Part shown: positions 8,608 to 16,450 of the stretch, in pieces
Layout of the letters: the number at the start of each line of letters is the position of its first letter
Position numbering within the stretch: position 1 is the stretch's first letter
NCBI GenBank assembly: GCA_036505275.1
Contig: DASXTS010000158.1
Span: forward strand, 1 to 31,539
Reading direction: 5' to 3'
DNA: 31,539 nucleotides
Source: DASXTS01 sp036505275
GTDB lineage: Bacteria > Actinomycetota > Actinomycetes > Mycobacteriales > Pseudonocardiaceae
Made by a program: the position numbers and the translations under genes
Notes under the pieces: generated by a model
Told to the model about the DNA's origin: nothing
Databases searched by the model: none
Seen by the model: only the letters and a program-made list of their open reading frames with translations

Positions 8608-9471
8608 CTATCTGCCTGCAAGGCGGATCGAGTGCGGCGGCACGGAGCCGGCGCGCAGCGCGGCGGCGTCCAGCGTGCGCGGCCGGTAGCGGCACGCGGC
8701 CAGCCGGTCGACCATCAGCGCCGTGGGATCGGCCACCGCAGGCCCGGCCAGCCCGAAGAGGAACGCCCACTCGTGCTCGTCGGAGCCGTAGTAGCCGACG
8801 GTGGCGAACGCCTCGCTGAACCGGGCCACCGAGCTGGCCAGCGTGGCGTTGCGCCAGAGCGTGGGGCAGCCGGCCTGGAACGCCAGGACGCCGCCGTCGG
8901 CCAGCACGTCGCGGCAGCGCCGCAGGAAGTCCACGTCGTACAACCGATTGTGCTGCGCCGCCGCGACGACCGGCCGCTCGTCCGGCAGATCGACCACCAC
9001 GATGTCGTAGCGGAGCGCAGTGCTCGCCACGTGGTCCCAGCCGTCGGCGTAGTGCACGGCGCACCTGGCGCTCTCCGCCCGCTCGGCCGCGGCGAGCTCG
9101 GCCACGCCGTACCCGTACGGCAGGTATCGAGCGCACGCCCGTACGCATTCCCGGTCGATGTCCACATGGTCGACGGCGTCCGCGCCGGCCGCCACCGCGA
9201 GCTGGCTCACCACGCCCTCGCTGGATCCCACCACGAGGACCCGCCGCACGCGGTCGGCCAGCAGGAGCGCGGGCACCAGCAGCGCCTCGTGGTACACCAG
9301 CTGGGAGAGCTCCGCGCTCTGCCGCTCACCGTCGCAGAACAGCGTCACGCCGTGCGCGGTCCGGGCGATCAGCACGTGCTGGTACGGCGTGTCGCCCTCC
9401 CACAGCACCTCGTCCAGCCGCCAACGCCGCAGTAGCCCGTCGCCGAGCGGCTCGTCGAGCCACCGGGTCAT
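8608..9471 (-). CDS. speE: spermidine synthase-like aminopropyltransferase (divergent)
   Basis: This 287-residue protein is of the Rossmann-fold family that moves the aminopropyl group of decarboxylated S-adenosylmethionine to putrescine. The N-terminal beta domain ends in LFCDGERQSAELSQLVYHEAL, matching the DG..Q....D...YHE substrate region of the family. The nucleotide motif reads VLVVGSSEGVVSQL rather than the usual GGGDGG, and the catalytic DSSDP loop reads DLPDERP, so it is a distant member whose acceptor amine may differ. Its ATG overlaps the speD stop by 4 nt (ATGA). Third gene of the polyamine operon. Confidence 0.85.
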   Translation of the reverse strand: MTRWLDEPLGDGLLRRWRLDEVLWEGDTPYQHVLIARTAHGVTLFCDGERQSAELSQLVYHEALLVPALLLADRVRRVLVVGSSEGVVSQLAVAAGADAVDHVDIDRECVRACARYLPYGYGVAELAAAERAESARCAVHYADGWDHVASTALRYDIVVVDLPDERPVVAAAQHNRLYDVDFLRRCRDVLADGGVLAFQAGCPTLWRNATLASSVARFSEAFATVGYYGSDEHEWAFLFGLAGPAVADPTALMVDRLAACRYRPRTLDAAALRAGSVPPHSIRLAGR

Positions 9472-9863
9472 GCGGCGCCCCCGAGCCGGCCGCGCCGCAC
9501 GACCGTGATGCGCACCGAGGCCGGCTGCAGCGCGCGGACCAGCGCGTCCACCGCCAGCCGCGGGTCGGCCCGGTCGCCGCAGGTGAACACGTCCACGAAC
9601 ACGGACCCGTTCTCCGGATAGCTGTGCAACGAGGCGTGCGACTCGGACAGCAGCGCGAGCACGGTGACTCCCTGTGGCCGGAACCGCTGGGAGATCACCT
9701 GACAAACCGTGGCACCGCACTCGGTGACCGCGGCCACCATCACCCGGCGCAGGAACGCCTCGTCGTCCAGCGGCTCCGGCCGGACGCCGAACAGCTCGGC
9801 GAGCACGTGTCGCCCGGTGAACACCCCGACCGCCGGCACCGGCGCCGACGCATTGGCCAACAC
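9468..9863 (-). CDS. speD: S-adenosylmethionine decarboxylase proenzyme (class 1B)
   Basis: This 131-residue pyruvoyl enzyme makes decarboxylated SAM for spermidine synthesis. The self-cleavage motif LSESHASLHSYPE is clear: cleavage falls before Ser75, which becomes the pyruvoyl group. His80 and Cys95 (in DVFTCG) stand at the same +5 and +20 spacing as Ser63, His68 and Cys83 of the Thermotoga enzyme, so processing and catalysis should be intact. The GTG at 9863 is chosen 10 bp after the decarboxylase stop. It gives the normal class 1B length, and an AGGG lies 8 bp upstream. The stop overlaps the speE ATG. Confidence 0.92.
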   Translation of the reverse strand: MLANASAPVPAVGVFTGRHVLAELFGVRPEPLDDEAFLRRVMVAAVTECGATVCQVISQRFRPQGVTVLALLSESHASLHSYPENGSVFVDVFTCGDRADPRLAVDALVRALQPASVRITVVRRGRLGGAA

Positions 9864-9873
9864 GGCCGCGACC

Positions 9874-11040
9874 CTAGTCGACGTCCCGATCTGGCGTGGC
9901 CATCGAAGGCTTGCTCGCCTCGCCGACGCAGTACGTGGGCAGCGGGGGGAAGCCGTTGAACGCGACCGAGGAGTAGCTCGCGGTGTAGGCACCGGCGGCG
10001 AGGATGTCGAGGGTGTCGCCGCCGCGCAGTGACAGCGGCAGGCGGTACGGCGTGCGCTGGTAGAGCACGTCGTCGCCGTCGCAGGTGGGGCCGGCCAGCA
10101 CCACCGGGCCGTCCGGGCCGCCACGGCGGCTGACGATCCGGTACGCGATGGCTTCGTTCTCGGTCTCGGCCAACCCGCCGTAGCGACCGACGTCGAGGTA
10201 CACCCAGCGGCGGTCGTCCCGTTCGGCGACGAGGACGACCTCGGTGCGCAACACCCCCGCCTCGGCGACCAGGATCCGGCCTGGCTCGATCGCCAGTGAC
10301 GGCACACCGTGCGGAAAGTGCCGGCGCACCGCGTCCCGGATCGCCGAGGTGTACGCGGCCACCGGTGGCACCGGAGCGGCGTACCGCACCGGGAACCCGC
10401 CGCCCAGGTTCAGCACCGGTAACGGCACGCCAGTCCCGGCCAGTTCCCCCGCCACGTCGGCCGCTGCCGCCACGCCGCGCGCGAACGCCGCCGGGTCGAG
10501 CTGCTGCGACCCGACGTGGAACGACACGCCGTGCTGGGCCAGCCCCAGCCGCCCCGCCGCCCGCAAGAGTTCGGCCGCCTCGGCCGGCGAACAACCGAAC
10601 TTGCGGCCGAACGGCGTCCGGGCCCCGTCATCCGGCACGAAGATCCGGCAGTACACCTGGGAGCCCGGCGCCGCCGCCGCGATGTTCTCCAGGTCCGCCG
10701 GGCTGTCCACGGCGAACCGGCGCACGCCGGCGCCGAACGCGTACGCCACGTCGGACCGCTTCTTCACGGTGGACCCGTACGAGATCGACTCCGGCTCCGC
10801 ACCGGCCGCCAGGCACAGCGCCACCTCGGCCGGCGAGGCCACGTCGAACCCCGCGCCCAGCTCGGCCAGCGTGGCCAGTACCCGCAGGTCCGGGTTCGCC
10901 TTGGTCGCGTAGTACACCCGCGCCTCCGGCAGCACGGCCCGCAGCCGGCGGTACGCCGCCCGCACCGCGTCCAGGTCCATGACCAGGCAGGGCGTCGGCG
11001 GGAGCTGGCCATCGAGAAACTGGCGAATCAGGTCGCACAC
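9874..11040 (-). CDS. PLP-dependent ornithine/lysine decarboxylase (fold type III)
   Basis: This 388-residue alanine-racemase-fold decarboxylase is the first gene of the polyamine operon. It probably makes putrescine from ornithine, or cadaverine from lysine. Lys47 in YYATKANPD forms the Schiff base. HVGSQQ, NLGGGFP and EPGRILVAEAG hold the phosphate, and Cys320 in PTCDGDDVL is the conserved active-site cysteine of the ornithine decarboxylase branch. The GTG at 11040 is chosen because the typical N-terminal helix (IRQFLDGQLPPTPCLVMDL) follows. A later ATG would cut the domain. The gene is divergent from a LysE-type exporter with only 24 bp between starts, so the promoters overlap. Ornithine versus lysine cannot be settled by eye. 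Confidence 0.9.
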   Translation of the reverse strand: MCDLIRQFLDGQLPPTPCLVMDLDAVRAAYRRLRAVLPEARVYYATKANPDLRVLATLAELGAGFDVASPAEVALCLAAGAEPESISYGSTVKKRSDVAYAFGAGVRRFAVDSPADLENIAAAAPGSQVYCRIFVPDDGARTPFGRKFGCSPAEAAELLRAAGRLGLAQHGVSFHVGSQQLDPAAFARGVAAAADVAGELAGTGVPLPVLNLGGGFPVRYAAPVPPVAAYTSAIRDAVRRHFPHGVPSLAIEPGRILVAEAGVLRTEVVLVAERDDRRWVYLDVGRYGGLAETENEAIAYRIVSRRGGPDGPVVLAGPTCDGDDVLYQRTPYRLPLSLRGGDTLDILAAGAYTASYSSVAFNGFPPLPTYCVGEASKPSMATPDRDVD

Positions 11041-11064
11041 GCCGGGACACGTTAGCCTCAACGC

Positions 11065-11706
11065 GTGATCGAACCGGTGGCGTTCCTCGGCGTGAGCCTG
11101 CTGGTGATCGTCACGCCCGGCCAGGACACCGCGCTGACCATCCGGAACACCGTCCTGAGCGGCCGGCGCGGCGGTCTGGCCACCGCGCTCGGAGTGGTTG
11201 CCGGGCAGCTCTGCTGGGCGCTGGCCACCAGCCTTGGCCTGGTCGCCGTGCTGCTCGCCTGGCAGCCGGCGTTTCTCGCGCTGAAGCTGCTCGGCGCGGC
11301 GTACCTGGTGTTCCTGGGCGCCCAGGCGCTGCTCGCCGCGCTGCGCAGCCGCCAGGGGCACGGCCGGCGGGCCCGCAACATCACCGCCGACGGTGGGACG
11401 CGGCTCGCGGCCAGCGCGGCGCTGCGGCAGGGCATGCTGAGCAACCTCGGCAACCCCAAGATGGCGGTGTTCTTCACCAGCCTGCTGCCCCAGTTCGCGC
11501 CGGCCACCGGCGCCTCGGTCGCCGACCTGCTGCTGCCGGGCGCGGTGTTCGCCGCGCTGACCCTCGGCTGGCTGTCCGGTTATGCGGCACTGGTGGCCAG
11601 CGCCGGCGACGTGCTGCGCCGGCCGCGGGTACGGCGCACGCTCGACGCCGTCACCGGGGTGGCCCTCGTCGCGTTCGGTGTGCGGGTGGTCGCAGACGCC
11701 CGGTAG
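11065..11706 (+). CDS. LysE/RhtB-family amino-acid or amine exporter
   Basis: This 213-residue inner-membrane protein has about six helices and the family signature near the N-terminus (VTPGQDTALTIRNTVLSGRRGG, the TPGPD..LV..N...G..AG pattern). The GTG start at 11065 begins directly with the first helix. It exports small amino acids or related compounds by proton exchange (family knowledge). Because it is divergent from the ornithine/lysine decarboxylase across 24 bp, export of the decarboxylase substrate or product is an attractive inference. The downstream 630 bp contain no convincing intact gene. Confidence 0.9.
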   Translation: MIEPVAFLGVSLLVIVTPGQDTALTIRNTVLSGRRGGLATALGVVAGQLCWALATSLGLVAVLLAWQPAFLALKLLGAAYLVFLGAQALLAALRSRQGHGRRARNITADGGTRLAASAALRQGMLSNLGNPKMAVFFTSLLPQFAPATGASVADLLLPGAVFAALTLGWLSGYAALVASAGDVLRRPRVRRTLDAVTGVALVAFGVRVVADAR

Positions 11707-11721
11707 GACCGGTAGCCGGCG

Positions 11722-11877
11722 TCAGCGGCACTCCCGCAGCATGCCAAGGGTGGCGAGCTCAAGGGCCTCCCGTACCTCGCTGTCGGCGAGGTCAGCGGAT
11801 CCGGCGCGGCTGACTACCCGCTCTGCGGTGTCGTCACGCGCTCGTGAGATATGAGGCAGGCTCGCCCGGTGCGTCAC
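11722..11877 (-). CDS. weak small ORF, possibly a gene remnant
   Basis: A 51-codon GTG frame ends in AERVVSRAGSADLADSEVREALELATLGMLRECR. The last 35 residues look like a protein helix pair with plausible codon use, but no ribosome site is evident and the 5' part runs through an arm of the 19-bp inverted repeat. I recognise no family. It may be the 3' scrap of a lost gene. The 11707-12338 stretch otherwise holds only the inverted repeat and the LOV remnant. Confidence 0.2.
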   Translation of the reverse strand: MTHRASLPHISRARDDTAERVVSRAGSADLADSEVREALELATLGMLRECR

Positions 11878-11949
11878 CCCGACACGGTTCGCGGAAGGAC
11901 CCCGACGTCATATCCACGCTGGCACGCTCGCGCACCGGGCGAGCCTGCC
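11855..11949. repeat. 19-bp perfect inverted repeat around a 57-bp core
   Basis: The arm at 11855-11873 (GGCAGGCTCGCCCGGTGCG) is the exact reverse complement of 11931-11949. The arms enclose 57 bp with no coding sense. The whole 95-bp unit has the form of a miniature inverted-repeat element or a large hairpin. No target-site duplication is visible at the outer edges. Confidence 0.75.
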
Positions 11950-12008
11950 GGTTCCGTACCCGTGTCGCCCGCGCGCCAAACGCAGGGTCACCCTTTCGGG
12001 TCAGCTTG

Positions 12009-12176
12009 CTAAATCCGGCAGTTTCGGCCGGTGAGCTCCTCGGGTTGGTAGCCGGGTGAGCCGGCTGAAGGCGGGGTTGCACCACACCACGGGGTTGTCG
12101 TCCGCGACTGATTGGTGATCACCACGGCCACCTCGGTGGCGACCATGGCGCGGTCGAGCATCGACCGGGTGTGCAT
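12009..12176 (-). pseudogene. decayed LOV/PAS photosensor domain
   Basis: Read on the minus strand, the frame from ATG 12176 gives TEVAVVITNQ. A shift near 12105 gives ADDNPVVWCNPAFSRLT, and a second, compensating shift at 12054 gives GYQPEELTGRNCRI followed by TAG. Joined, this is the textbook first half of a LOV domain, whose signature is GRNCRFLQ with the flavin-binding cysteine. The codon for the L of FLQ is now a stop, and the next in-frame codons read QADP, still close to the family. Two frameshifts plus a stop mean it is not functional. The rest of the parent gene is gone. It lies beside the SigF partner-switching genes, a usual place for PAS/LOV input proteins. Confidence 0.75.
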
Positions 12177-12338
12177 CCGAGCCAGCGTAGTAGGGGCTAC
12201 CACGGCGCCTCGCTGGCGGGCTGGTTGTGATCGCACGGGCGGACTCCGTAGGGTGGTCTTGTCACGCGGTTGAGCAGGCAGCCGCAAGAAGTCGGGGCAT
12301 ACTCATGGCCCGACTGGCGGCTACGAGGGAGTTGAGCC

Positions 12339-12794
12339 GTGTCGAACACGGGATGGACGCCTGCAGTCCCCGGCCACGCCAATGACATGCGTCGTTCAGC
12401 TGGTCAGGACAGCTCGGGCCACAATGTCGCGATGACCGGTGAAGACGCGGTGGCCGAGCAGGTAATCGACCTCGACGTCAAGCGCGACGGCGACATCGTG
12501 ATAGTGAGGGTCGGTGGCGAGATCGACATGCTCACCACCCCGCTGCTGGGCGCCTGCCTGACCGAACAGCTGCAAACTGGCCCGCGCCTGCTCGTCGTGG
12601 ACATGCGCGAAGTCGGCTTTCTCGGGTCCAGCGGCCTCGCCGCGCTGGTAACCGCGCGCGAGGGGGCGAGCGATCGGGACGTGACCCTGCGACTGGTGAG
12701 CGCCGACCACGCCGTGCTGCGCCCGCTGACCGCGACCGGCCTGGCCGAGCTGTTCGACATCTACGCCGACCTGGAGGCGGCCCTGGCCGGCTGA
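12339..12794 (+). CDS. STAS-domain anti-sigma factor antagonist
   Basis: This 151-residue protein has a SpoIIAA/RsbV-like STAS domain (about residues 45-150) after a disordered 40-residue N-terminus. The phosphorylation loop MREVGFLGSSGLAALV carries the conserved serines 97/98. When unphosphorylated such proteins bind the anti-sigma kinase and free the sigma factor. GTG 12339 is favoured by GAGGGAG at 12325-12331. An internal ATG at 12432 would remove the tail but has no ribosome site. It ends 14 bp from a convergent RsbW-type kinase and about 1.1 kb before sigF, so the three most likely form one switch. Confidence 0.92.
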   Translation: MSNTGWTPAVPGHANDMRRSAGQDSSGHNVAMTGEDAVAEQVIDLDVKRDGDIVIVRVGGEIDMLTTPLLGACLTEQLQTGPRLLVVDMREVGFLGSSGLAALVTAREGASDRDVTLRLVSADHAVLRPLTATGLAELFDIYADLEAALAG

Positions 12795-12808
12795 GCCTCT
12801 GTTGGCGG

Positions 12809-13279
12809 TCAGGCCAGCCGGGGCCCGGGTTCCTGCTGGCCGAGCGCGAGCCGCAACCGCACGGTGGTGCCGATGCCGCTGGGCCGCACATCCACCTCGT
12901 CCATGGTCGCCAGCATCAGCGGGAAGCCGCGCCCCCGTAATCCGCGATGTTCCTCCGCCGGTCGCCAACGGCCGTCGTCCGCCACCTGGACGAACAGCAC
13001 GCCGTCGTCGTCCAGCCGTGCGCTCAGCCGCACCAGTCCGATCTCCCCGGCGGCGAGGTAGGAGTGCTCGACCGCGTTGGTCGTCGCTTCACCGACCGCG
13101 ACCTGTACGGAGATTGCATCCGCTGCACCGACCCCGGCCACGGCCAGCCACTCGCGCAGCGCGCGGCGCAGCCCGGGCAGCTGGCCCGGGCTGGCCGGCA
13201 CTGTCAGCCACAGCGGCAGCGTCGGCTCTACCAGCGAGCCGGCGTGCTCACCGGCGCTGCCAGCGGCCTGTGCCACCAC
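12809..13279 (-). CDS. RsbW/SpoIIAB-type anti-sigma factor serine kinase
   Basis: This 156-residue GHKL ATPase has an N box EATTNAVEHSY (Glu64, Asn68), G1 VADDGRW and a G2 glycine cluster GLRGRGFPLML, so ATP binding looks intact. Its usual work is to phosphorylate a STAS antagonist and hold a sigma factor. The start is the first of two adjacent GTG codons at 13279. It is convergent with the STAS gene and divergent from the second, degenerate RsbW-like gene. That placement suggests it acts as the kinase of the locus, though the pairing with either partner is inferred. Confidence 0.9.
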   Translation of the reverse strand: MVAQAAGSAGEHAGSLVEPTLPLWLTVPASPGQLPGLRRALREWLAVAGVGAADAISVQVAVGEATTNAVEHSYLAAGEIGLVRLSARLDDDGVLFVQVADDGRWRPAEEHRGLRGRGFPLMLATMDEVDVRPSGIGTTVRLRLALGQQEPGPRLA

Positions 13280-13471
13280 CCTTGGTCACCCCCCATCGGT
13301 GCCCACGGCGAGCACGTCACATCAAGGCAACTCCAGCCCCGCGCGGCTGGCAACCGGAGACTGCGTTTCGACCGCGCCCCAACAGCGGTGTTTCCGGCGC
13401 CGATCTGCGCTTTCGGCGCCGGCCACTAGGCTGGACCTGCACAGGCCGGTTGGCCGGGAGAGGAGGGAGCA

Positions 13472-13903
13472 GTGGTCGCCCCCAGTGGCCACGCCGAGGC
13501 GGATAGTCGCAACCTGGTCGAGGTGCGCATCGCCGCCTCGGCGGCGCAGATCTCGGCCGTGCGGGTGGTCGCGGCTGATATTGCCGCCAGGCAGGATTTC
13601 GACCTGGACGCGGTGTCCGACCTGCGGATGGCGGTTGACGAGGCGTGCGCGACGCTGGTGCCGCTTGCCGTCCCCGGCAGCGTGCTGTCCTGCCGTTTCA
13701 TGGTCGGCGTGGACAGCATCGAGGTGCTCGCGAAGGTCAACGTGCCCCGGCCGACCAGGGTGCAACAGAACACGTTCGGCTGGCGGGTGCTGTCCACCCT
13801 GACCGATGAGGTGCAGGCCATCTCGCAGGACTTCGACGACGCCGACGGGCGGCCGTCGGTCGGCATCCTGCTGTGCCTTCGGCGCGACCGGACCATCGGG
13901 TGA
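13472..13903 (+). CDS. RsbW-like anti-sigma factor with degenerate ATP site
   Basis: This 143-residue protein of the UsfX/RsbW type starts at GTG 13472 behind a strong AGGAGGGAG. The helix DLRMAVDEACATLVPLA is the N-box helix, but the Mg-binding Asn position holds Thr61, the G1 DxGxG is missing (KVNVPRPT instead), and the G2 loop is reduced to FGWRVLSTLTDEV. It probably still clamps the sigma factor but may not hydrolyse ATP. The stop overlaps the sigF GTG (GTGA), as in the usfX-sigF operons of mycobacteria. A TAGGCT hexamer at 13427-13432 could be the -10 element. No SigF-type promoter (GTTT, GGGTAT) was found ahead of it. Confidence 0.88.
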   Translation: MVAPSGHAEADSRNLVEVRIAASAAQISAVRVVAADIAARQDFDLDAVSDLRMAVDEACATLVPLAVPGSVLSCRFMVGVDSIEVLAKVNVPRPTRVQQNTFGWRVLSTLTDEVQAISQDFDDADGRPSVGILLCLRRDRTIG

Positions 13904-14670
13904 CTTCGCAAGACAGCGGCTACGAGCACCTGGCACCGCTGTTCAAGGAGTTCGCGAGCCAGCCTGACGACGACCCCCGGCGTCAGCAACTACGCGACGA
14001 GCTGGTGACCGGGCACTTGCCCGTGGCGCTGCACATCGCGCGGCGGTTCGCCCACCGCGGCGAGCCGCTGGAGGATCTGGAGCAGGTCGCCACCGTCGGG
14101 CTGATCAACGCCGTGGACCGGTTCGAGCCCGATCGGGGCACCGACTTCCTGTCCTACGCGGTGCCGACCATCACCGGCGAGGTGCGTCGGCACTTCCGTG
14201 ACCAGGCATGGTCCATGCGGGTGCCGCGCCGGCTGAAGGACATGCACGTCGCGATCGGCGCAGCGGTGTCGGTGCTGTCCCAGCGGCTCGGCAGGGCGCC
14301 GCGGCCAAGCGAGATCGCCGCGCATCTGAAGTGCGGCGTCGACGACGTGCTCGAGGGCCTCGAGGCGGCCAGCGCCTACCGCAGCGCGTCGCTCGACGAG
14401 GTGCTCACCGACGACGACCCCGCCGGGCAGACCACGGCGGACGCCCTCGGCGAGGCGGACAACGCCCTCGACCAGGTGGAGTACCGGGAATCGGTGCGGC
14501 CGCTGCTCGCCTCCCTGCCGGAGCGCGAGCGCACCATCCTGTTGCTGCGGTTCTTCGGCAACCTCACCCAGACCCAGATCGCGCAGCAGGTCGGCATCTC
14601 GCAGATGCACGTCTCCCGGCTGCTTGCCCAGACCCTGGCCACCCTCCGCGAGCAGATGACCAGCGACTGA
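13900..14670 (+). CDS. sigF: SigF/SigB-family RNA polymerase sigma factor
   Basis: This is a 256-residue group 3 sigma factor of the general-stress/sporulation type. Region 2 runs HLPVALHIARRFAHRGEPLEDLEQVATVGLINAVDRFEP, here in two visible blocks (core binding and -10 recognition, about residues 40-85). Region 3 has RVPRRLKDMH, and region 4 carries LPERERTILLLRFFGNLTQTQIA plus the helix-turn-helix VGISQMHVSRLL. GTG 13900 overlaps the anti-sigma stop by 4 nt, coupling the two products one to one. An upstream GTG at 13873 lies inside the anti-sigma gene and is less likely. Convergent with the DUF4383 gene 15 bp on. Confidence 0.94.
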   Translation: MTSQDSGYEHLAPLFKEFASQPDDDPRRQQLRDELVTGHLPVALHIARRFAHRGEPLEDLEQVATVGLINAVDRFEPDRGTDFLSYAVPTITGEVRRHFRDQAWSMRVPRRLKDMHVAIGAAVSVLSQRLGRAPRPSEIAAHLKCGVDDVLEGLEAASAYRSASLDEVLTDDDPAGQTTADALGEADNALDQVEYRESVRPLLASLPERERTILLLRFFGNLTQTQIAQQVGISQMHVSRLLAQTLATLREQMTSD

Positions 14671-14685
14671 GGGCCTGTCTCGACC

Positions 14686-15135
14686 TTAGCTGCTGCTGGC
14701 CGCGGCGGCCGGCTGGCGGGCCGTCACCGGGCCGGTCGCGATCACGAGACCGACCAGCGCGAACGCCAGGTGCAGCCAGTTCACCGGCCAGTTCAGGTTG
14801 AGCACGTCGATGTGCGGCAGCCGGCTGACCAGCACGCCATACCCGAACAGCGCACCCAGCCCGGCGACCAGCACCCAGCCGTACACCCTGGTCCGCGGCA
14901 ACCGGTTCGAGAGCACGATGCCGGCGACGCCGATGGCCAGATGGACCAGATTCTGCAGCGGGTTCACCGCCAGCCCGAACAGCCGGTCCGGCACGCCGTG
15001 CGCGGCGAAGCCGTCCAGCCCGGTCGCCGCGAAGCCGACCACGCCGATGATCACGAACAGCACGCCGACCAGCACCGCGACCGCCTGGGGCCAGGCTGGC
15101 TGGTGGGCTCGGGTGCGGGAGCGGCGCGCCGTCAT
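14686..15135 (-). CDS. DUF4383 membrane protein
   Basis: This 149-residue protein has four membrane helices and the family core FGLAVNPLQNLVHLAIGVAGI near the middle, followed by a GYGVLV helix and a LNWPVNWLHLAFALVGLVI helix. The start ATG is at 15135 and the N-terminus is basic and cytoplasmic. DUF4383 proteins are widespread in actinobacteria with no proven role. The position opposite sigF suggests it could be a stress-regulon member, but no promoter motif supports that. The 100 bp upstream hold nothing I can name. Confidence 0.9.
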   Translation of the reverse strand: MTARRSRTRAHQPAWPQAVAVLVGVLFVIIGVVGFAATGLDGFAAHGVPDRLFGLAVNPLQNLVHLAIGVAGIVLSNRLPRTRVYGWVLVAGLGALFGYGVLVSRLPHIDVLNLNWPVNWLHLAFALVGLVIATGPVTARQPAAAASSS

Positions 15136-15235
15136 GCACCCGGTTTACCACCAGCCGGCCGGCGTAATCCGCTTCGGGCGTGCCGACTTCCCGTTTGCCC
15201 CATTGCGACGATTGGGATCGAACGTCGCCGCTGGG

Positions 15236-16450
15236 CTAATCGGCGTACTTGGCGAGCTCGCGGCGGGCCAGGGAGGCCAGGTGCACTTCATCGGGGCCGT
15301 CGGCGATGCGCAGCGTGCGGGACCCGGCCCAGAGCGCGGCCAGCGGGAAGTCCTGGCTGACGCCGCCGGCGCCGTGCGCCTGGATGGCCTTGTCCAGCAC
15401 CCACTCGGCCATCCGCGGTGTGACGATCTTGATGGCCTGGATCTCGGCGTGTGCGCCGCGGTTGCCGACCGTGTCCATCAGCCAGGCGGTCTTGAGCACG
15501 AGCAGCCTGGCTTGCTCGATGCGCACCCGCGACTCGGCGATCCACTCGCGGATGACGCCCTGCTGGGCCAGCGGCTTGCCGAATGCCACCCGGCCGCTGA
15601 CCCGCCGGCACATCAGCTCGACCGCCCGCTCGGCCATGCCGATCAGGCGCATGCAGTGGTGGATGCGGCCGGGCCCGAGCCGCGCCTGGGCGATGGCGAA
15701 GCCGCTGCCCTGCTCGCCGATGAGGTGGTCGGCCGGCACCCGGACGTTCGTGAACACCACCTCGGCGTGGCCGCCGTGCGGGCCGTCGGTGTAGCCGAAC
15801 ACCCGCAGGCCGCGCATGACCTCGACGCCGGGGGTGTGCCGCGGCACCAGCACCATGCTCTGCTGGCGATGCGGCTCGCCGTCCGGGTCGGTCTTGCCCA
15901 TGACGATCAGCAGCTCGCAGCGCGGGGACAGCGCGCCGGTGGTCCACCACTTCCGGCCGTTGATCACGTAGTGATCGCCGTCGCGCTCGATCCGGGTACC
16001 GATGTTGCGTGCGTCGGAGGAGGAGACGTCCGGCTCGGTCATGCAGAACCCGGAGCGGATCTCGCCGTCCAGCAGCGGAAGCAGCCAGCGCTTGCGCTGG
16101 TCGTCGGTGCCGAACGCGGCCAGCACCTCCATGTTGCCGGTGTCCGGCGCCGAGCAGTTGCACGCCTCGGGGGCGAGCATGGGGCTGCGGCCCATGATCT
16201 CGGCAAGCGGCGCGTACTGCAGGTTCGTCAGCCCTGCGCCGTACTCCGGATCGGGCAGGAACAGGTTCCACAGCCCGCGCTGTCGCGCCGCGGCCTTGAG
16301 CTCCTCGATGACCGGCGGCGTGGCCCACGGATTGGTGGCATCCTCTTCCTGCTGCGCGAACACCGGCTCGGCCGGGTACACGCGCTGTGTCATGAACTCC
16401 GTCAGCTCGGCACGCAGCTGCTCGGTCCTCGCGTCGAACTCGAAGTCCAT
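15236..16450 (-). CDS. acyl-CoA dehydrogenase of the ACAD10/11-LvaC type
   Basis: This 404-residue flavoenzyme has FCMTEPDVSSSDA, YVINGRKWWTTGA, the GRVAFGKPLAQQ flavin segment and the distinctive ending IADGPDEVHLASLARRELAKY. At the position of the YEGT glutamate it has Asp384 (ADGP), as in the ACAD10/11 branch. ATG 16450 is set by AAGGAGG four bases upstream and shares one base with the stop of the phosphotransferase gene (TGATG). The preceding GTG is too close to the ribosome site. Its partner kinase suggests removal of a phosphorylated hydroxyl from an acyl-CoA rather than simple beta-oxidation. That is inference from the family pair. Confidence 0.93.
   Translation of the reverse strand: MDFEFDARTEQLRAELTEFMTQRVYPAEPVFAQQEEDATNPWATPPVIEELKAAARQRGLWNLFLPDPEYGAGLTNLQYAPLAEIMGRSPMLAPEACNCSAPDTGNMEVLAAFGTDDQRKRWLLPLLDGEIRSGFCMTEPDVSSSDARNIGTRIERDGDHYVINGRKWWTTGALSPRCELLIVMGKTDPDGEPHRQQSMVLVPRHTPGVEVMRGLRVFGYTDGPHGGHAEVVFTNVRVPADHLIGEQGSGFAIAQARLGPGRIHHCMRLIGMAERAVELMCRRVSGRVAFGKPLAQQGVIREWIAESRVRIEQARLLVLKTAWLMDTVGNRGAHAEIQAIKIVTPRMAEWVLDKAIQAHGAGGVSQDFPLAALWAGSRTLRIADGPDEVHLASLARRELAKYAD

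Noticed and set aside
12230..12338. SigF-type promoter ahead of the STAS gene
   Set aside because: No GTTT/GGGTAT pair with 15-17 bp spacing was found there or in 13280-13471.
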